Assembly: GCA_011372345.1 (NCBI GenBank)
Contig: DRTC01000574.1
Coordinates: 1 to 17,845, forward strand
DNA: 17,845 nucleotides
Source of the DNA: Candidatus Cloacimonadota bacterium
Lineage (GTDB): Bacteria; Cloacimonadota; Cloacimonadia; Cloacimonadales; TCS61
Direction of reading: 5' to 3'
The stretch's first letter is position 1. The number at the start of each line of letters is the position of its first letter. The notes under the pieces are model-generated. The model did no database searches and was not told the DNA's origin. It saw only the letters and a program-made list of their open reading frames with translations. The translations under genes were made by a program, and so were the position numbers. This document shows, one piece after another, positions 15,096 through 17,845 of the stretch.

Positions 15096-15455
15096 TTAGA
15101 ATGATAATGTTAATTGTGCACCTTGCGCTTCAGAAACAAATGTAGTAGCTCCAACTACTTCACAACCTTCAATTAGATCTTCTTCTTTTAAACCGTGAAC
15201 CTCAAATCCTAATTCACAGACAAGAATGCGTCCGCCAAGTGCCTGATAGCTTTCAAACATTTCTTCAAGATCAGGTAATTCCGGTACAGCTTTGTTAAGT
15301 TCTGCGATCTTATCACCCACAAAAACCGGTAATCCGCTTGGCAGAACAAAAATAAGTACTTCATCTCCACTGGCTAATGCTGATACTGCAATTGTTATAG
15401 CCGGATAAATGTTTTTTGCTTCAGAACCATTTAGTGTCATAGCAACTTTTCCCAT
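15096..15455 (-). CDS. DsrE/DsrF-like family protein
   Basis: A 119-aa soluble protein of the DsrE superfamily: N-terminal strand and A-I-T-I-A-V-S-A-L-A-S-G-D-E-V helix/strand, F-V-L-P-S-G-L-P turn, and near the C-terminus G-G-R-I-L-V-Cys80-E-L-G-F-E-V-H-G-L followed by D-L-I-E-G-C-E-V-V-G-A-T-T-F. The Cys80 position and the G-L-x-x-x-D-L-x-x-G motif match DsrE2/DsrE3-type proteins, in which this Cys takes up sulfane sulfur and hands it to TusA. A strong AAGGAGG site lies before ATG 15455. It is the first gene of the DsrE-TusA operon. There is no transmembrane segment, unlike membrane-bound DsrE2. The role as persulfide donor/acceptor is inferred from family and context. Confidence 0.82.
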   Translation of the reverse strand: MGKVAMTLNGSEAKNIYPAITIAVSALASGDEVLIFVLPSGLPVFVGDKIAELNKAVPELPDLEEMFESYQALGGRILVCELGFEVHGLKEEDLIEGCEVVGATTFVSEAQGAQLTLSF

Positions 15456-15756
15456 AGAATTCCTCCTTAATTATTGGACACTTTCAAAAAATGGAGTCTT
15501 TTTGTGTCAAGAAAAATGTTACTATATATTTTGATTTAATTATTTTTAGATATTGGTAAATCTCAAATAGTTAATTTACTGTATTGGAATTTATAAGTCA
15601 GCTACAGATTCAGAGATCACAGAGATTTTTTTATTTTTGTATTTAAATTTTATAAATTCCCGTTTCCTGTTTCAAATTATGTTTTTAATCAATTTACTAA
15701 TCTTTGTTCTTCAAAAAAAGCAAGTCATAAATTGAAAGTAAAATTTACACGAAAAA
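15456..15756. other. 301-bp gene-free AT-rich spacer, possible DsrE-TusA promoter
   Basis: No credible ORF. On the minus strand a TTGACA box lies at 15505-15510, but 17 nt downstream only a poor TTGAAA is found, so a promoter is plausible but weak. GACAC and GTGTC ends give a loose inverted repeat at 15479-15508. Positions 15601-15630 hold another degenerate CACAGAG-type fragment. Confidence 0.3.
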
Positions 15757-16827
15757 TTAATTTTTGATAAAACTAGATAACGAACATTTTAATAAATTCT
15801 TTTCTTTTTGAAAAAAAATTCTCCTGATCTTCAATCCGCCAATATCAATAATAATATGACCCTCACCGACATTAATGATCCTCTCGATAGCAGGAAAATC
15901 AATAAATAAAACCGGATACAATAATTCATCACCCTCATCTTCTGATAAACGGACCACAAAAACTGATTTTTTATATTCCATTTGCATAAAAGCTGCAGAA
16001 TAATCTTGTCGTGAATTGCTCTCATTATCTTCGACCATCTCATTAACAAGATATGAACCGATCTCAAAACCTTTAATATTTCCGTAATATTTCGTAACCA
16101 CAGTCTGGTATAACATCGGATTTTTTTCGATTTCCTGTTCTGTTAAAAATTTATAAACACCGCTCTCATAAAGAGGAATATTAACTTTCTGCATAATATC
16201 GAGGAGACTTTTACAAAAAGCAATGAGGAAAACTTTTTTCCGAAAAAAATTGATGCTGTCTGTTTGTTCGATCTGAACAGCAGCTTCTCCATTTCCTTCG
16301 ATGTAGGGAATAAACTCATAAATATTTTTGGAAATGGTCTCTTTATAGATTTCACTTAATTTGAAAATTTCTTCTTCTGGTTTGGAATGAACAAATTTTT
16401 CCCGGATTTTTTCAATTTCCTGAAAACATCTTTCTTTCTTTTCTTGAACATCCTTCAATTGCTGAAGATTTTTTTTTGATAGATTATAAAATTCATTTTT
16501 AAGATCAAAGATATCCAATTCTGTTTGAGCTTTTAAATAATAAGACTCACCATTCCAATCTTCTTCGATTATTTCAATAGGATCAATAAAATCAGAAGTA
16601 AATGCCCTGATCTGTTCACGAGAATATTTTTTTAGATTGATCTCCGGTTCAAGTTCAGAGATAATTTCATCCAGCAACAATTTCCCGACATTCCGATATG
16701 TAATCGTTCTTGCTGATAATCTGCTGTCGGCTTCGATTGCCCGGTATGTATAAACCTGTTCATAAGTCTTTGGGAATAAGATCGAGGTTAAAAAGGTTAA
16801 TATAAATATGATGAATATTTTTTTCAT
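15757..16827 (-). CDS. Exported protein of unknown function
   Basis: A 356-aa protein with a typical signal peptide, Lys-Lys followed by a hydrophobic run to about residue 18 (I-F-I-I-F-I-L-T-F-L) and L-F-P-K before the mature part. There is no lipobox Cys. Residues 25-115 (A-I-E-A-D-S-R-L-S-A-R... then D-W-N-G-E-S-Y-Y-L-K-A) recall the N-terminal fold of FlgT/LPP20-like envelope proteins, but the match is by eye and weak. Residues 112-155 are charged and heptad-like (a probable coiled coil). The rest is unrecognised. The start overlaps the THEP1 stop by four bases (ATGA), so the two are co-translated although their products should lie in different compartments. The gene ends just before an AT-rich weak palindrome. 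Confidence 0.75.
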   Translation of the reverse strand: MKKIFIIFILTFLTSILFPKTYEQVYTYRAIEADSRLSARTITYRNVGKLLLDEIISELEPEINLKKYSREQIRAFTSDFIDPIEIIEEDWNGESYYLKAQTELDIFDLKNEFYNLSKKNLQQLKDVQEKKERCFQEIEKIREKFVHSKPEEEIFKLSEIYKETISKNIYEFIPYIEGNGEAAVQIEQTDSINFFRKKVFLIAFCKSLLDIMQKVNIPLYESGVYKFLTEQEIEKNPMLYQTVVTKYYGNIKGFEIGSYLVNEMVEDNESNSRQDYSAAFMQMEYKKSVFVVRLSEDEGDELLYPVLFIDFPAIERIINVGEGHIIIDIGGLKIRRIFFQKEKNLLKCSLSSFIKN

Positions 16828-17396
16828 TTAGTAAAACCTTCAAGGTTTGCCAAACCTTGAAGGTTTGGGATTACTTGAAAGAGAAATTCGATTTCTTTTT
16901 GGATATTATCTACCATTTCATTTCGATTTTTTCTGGTAAGATGGAAAAGCTGCACATCCTCACGAGATTTCAAATTTGCTGTTAATTTACAATCTTTTGC
17001 TTTGATCGTAGCTATAACCGGTTTTACGGAATCAAAAACATTGTCCAATATCTCACAAAATTTCTCGCTGAACATCTCCATTTTCCCGATCTCATCTATT
17101 ACGATCAGATCAGCATTTTCCAAAGCTCTTGTTAAAGCCGGAATCCCGATTATTTCAAAAGCTTTGACATTAACTCCATAATAACCGACTTGATATGGAG
17201 ATTTCAAATCGAGATGTGCCAGGATTTCCCGATTCCCGTGAAAATCAGTGATGAAAAATCCTGTCCTCTTCCCTGCTTCTTTTTTTTCTTCCGTGAAAAA
17301 ACCATCGATTTTACAATTCAAATTTTCAATGATCTTTTTGATCAGAGTTGTTTTTCCAACTCCGGGATAACCTGAAATCAGGATGTTGTTGGGCAT
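16824..17396 (-). CDS. THEP1-family nucleoside triphosphatase
   Basis: A 190-aa P-loop NTPase of the NTPase_1/THEP1 family: Walker A G-Y-P-G-V-G-K-T at residues 9-16, a core with D-G-F-F-T-E-E-K and T-G-F-F, and Walker B L-I-V-I-D-E-I-G-K-M-E-M near 95-105, all hallmarks of the family. THEP1 hydrolyses ATP/GTP and other NTPs; its cellular role is not settled. The final ~14 residues (P-N-L-Q-G-L-A-N-L-E-G-F-T-K) are encoded by an intergenic-type palindromic repeat and are unlikely to be part of the ancestral fold. The stop overlaps the start of the exported protein gene by four bases. No clear ribosome binding site is seen upstream of ATG 17396, which is kept because it starts directly before the Walker A strand. 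Confidence 0.88.
   Translation of the reverse strand: MPNNILISGYPGVGKTTLIKKIIENLNCKIDGFFTEEKKEAGKRTGFFITDFHGNREILAHLDLKSPYQVGYYGVNVKAFEIIGIPALTRALENADLIVIDEIGKMEMFSEKFCEILDNVFDSVKPVIATIKAKDCKLTANLKSREDVQLFHLTRKNRNEMVDNIQKEIEFLFQVIPNLQGLANLEGFTK
16834..16866. repeat. Perfect 33-bp palindrome inside the 3' end of the THEP1 gene
   Basis: Arms AAACCTTCAAGGTTTG (16834-16849) and CAAACCTTGAAGGTTT (16851-16866) are exact reverse complements around a single central C. It encodes the THEP1 C-terminal tail and ends 7 bp before the start of the next gene, so a strong mRNA hairpin lies at the coupling point. Confidence 0.9.
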
Positions 17397-17423
17397 TGTT
17401 TATCTCTTTTACTTTTTTGTATA

Positions 17424-17439
17424 AACCATTGAAATGGTT
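17424..17439. repeat. Short palindrome upstream of THEP1
   Basis: AACCATTGAAATGGTT: 6-bp arms around TGAA. It resembles REP fragments elsewhere in the window. It may lie in the THEP1 leader. Confidence 0.4.
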
Positions 17440-17460
17440 CTTATCTTGTTTGAGATTTAC

Positions 17461-17536
17461 ATTCCCACAACTGAAGTTGTGGGCTAATTACTTGCTATAT
17501 TTTGAGTTAGAAACCCACAACTTCAGTTGTGGGAAT
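17461..17536. repeat. REPIN: two inverted copies of a 23-bp palindromic REP
   Basis: Positions 17461-17483 and 17514-17536 are exact reverse complements over 23 bp and are separated by 30 bp. Each contains a palindrome, CCCACAACTGAAGTTGTGGG in the first, with 9-bp arms. This is the architecture of REP doublets mobilised by RAYT (TnpA-REP) transposases. No such transposase is in the window. Confidence 0.85.
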
Positions 17537-17591
17537 CCTGCGACACACAAAACCTCAACCACTTCAGTAGTTTCCAGTTTGAAAAAATTAT

Positions 17592-17735
17592 CTATCGATT
17601 TAAAACATTCTTCTCAGCAATTTCCAAAATAAACTCATACAATTTTTCATCGACATAAAATCCGTTTTTTATCAGTTTATCTATGACAGGTTGCAGGGAG
17701 ATGATTATTCCTTTTTCTTTTGATGAGTTCTGCAT
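17592..17735 (-). pseudogene. C-terminal remnant of a DUF3368 / PIN-domain protein
   Basis: An ATG-initiated 47-codon reading frame whose product, K-E-K-G-I-I-I-S-L then P-V-I-D-K-L-I, N-G-F-Y-V-D-E-K-L-Y, resembles the extreme C-terminus of DUF3368 proteins (predicted PIN-type nucleases, often toxins of type II toxin-antitoxin pairs). There the full protein is about 150-160 aa. The catalytic acidic residues of the PIN domain would lie upstream and are absent. The sequence preceding it, 17736-17845, is repeat-like and stops in frame. Judged a truncated fragment. Identification is by memory of the family pattern and is moderate. Confidence 0.55.
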
Positions 17736-17759
17736 AACTGAGTGTTTTTCAGCAGAATT

Positions 17760-17845
17760 CAAAAAACATGTCTTTGCGAGTTTTTCTTCTTGCTGTTACA
17801 AACGAAGCAATCTCTTGCTTCACATTAAGTTAGAGGAGTAGATTG
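17760..17845. repeat. Degenerate 'CTTTGCGAG ... GAAGCAATCTC' intergenic repeat
   Basis: CTTTGCGAG at 17772-17780 and GAAGCAATCTC at 17804-17814, with TTGCTTCACATT following, look like the ends of a widespread bacterial intergenic repeat. It abuts the DUF3368 remnant and may have replaced its 5' part. It runs to the right edge of the window. Confidence 0.4.

Noticed and set aside
17348..17632. 94-codon plus-strand frame near the right end
   Set aside because: It crosses the THEP1 start, the REPIN and the DUF3368 remnant and has no coding character.

Overview
The window is an AT-rich bacterial segment in which every convincing gene lies on the minus strand, so transcription runs from high to low coordinates. 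It codes for soluble iron-sulfur flavoproteins of strictly anaerobic metabolism, has no rRNA or tRNA genes, and carries short palindromic repeats of several families at most gene junctions. This style fits an anaerobe of the FCB group, perhaps a Cloacimonadota-like lineage. That assignment is an impression from gene content and repeats, not a proof.

Layout in transcription order. The upstream end has a PIN/DUF3368 remnant (17592-17735), a REPIN-like pair of palindromes, a THEP1-type NTPase (16824-17396) and a translationally coupled exported protein of unknown function (15757-16827). Next is a small sulfur-carrier operon, DsrE-like (15096-15455) and TusA-like (14850-15074), closed by a rho-independent terminator. 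The rest, 14573 down to 257, is one long redox cluster, followed by a second TusA-like gene that runs off the left edge (1-110).

The redox cluster can be read as three modules, each led by an MvhD-like protein. Module A: MvhD (14145-14573), a 429-aa HdrA/QmoA-like protein, a 562-aa HdrA/QmoB-like protein, and two FrhB/FdhB-like Fe-S proteins (378 and 364 aa). Module B: MvhD (8041-8466) and a 1017-aa double-length HdrA. Module C: MvhD (4162-4584), a third FrhB/FdhB-like protein, an AsrA/sulfhydrogenase-beta-like protein, an AsrB/NADH-oxidoreductase-like flavoprotein and an HdrC-like protein. The 1017-aa HdrA is the fused counterpart of the 429 + 562-aa pair.

The main discovery is that all three mvhD genes are interrupted by an in-frame TGA at exactly the same place, the first cysteine of the G-C-H-P-G-D-C-H-Y motif. 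Each TGA is followed 16 nt later by a 17-nt hairpin with guanosine in its loop, a bacterial SECIS geometry. They should therefore be read as selenoproteins of 140-142 aa. A conventional gene caller would truncate each one to a fragment of roughly 70 aa or miss it.

Working model (inference): NAD(P)H or another donor feeds electrons through the AsrB/AsrA-like and FrhB/FdhB-like proteins and the Sec-MvhD adaptors into HdrA flavins, where bifurcation or confurcation with ferredoxin is possible. No HdrB (CCG-domain) gene and no hydrogenase or formate dehydrogenase large subunit is present here, so both the terminal acceptor and one possible donor are missing from view. TusA/DsrE-type sulfur carriers at both ends suggest persulfide (or selenium) traffic as a partner process.
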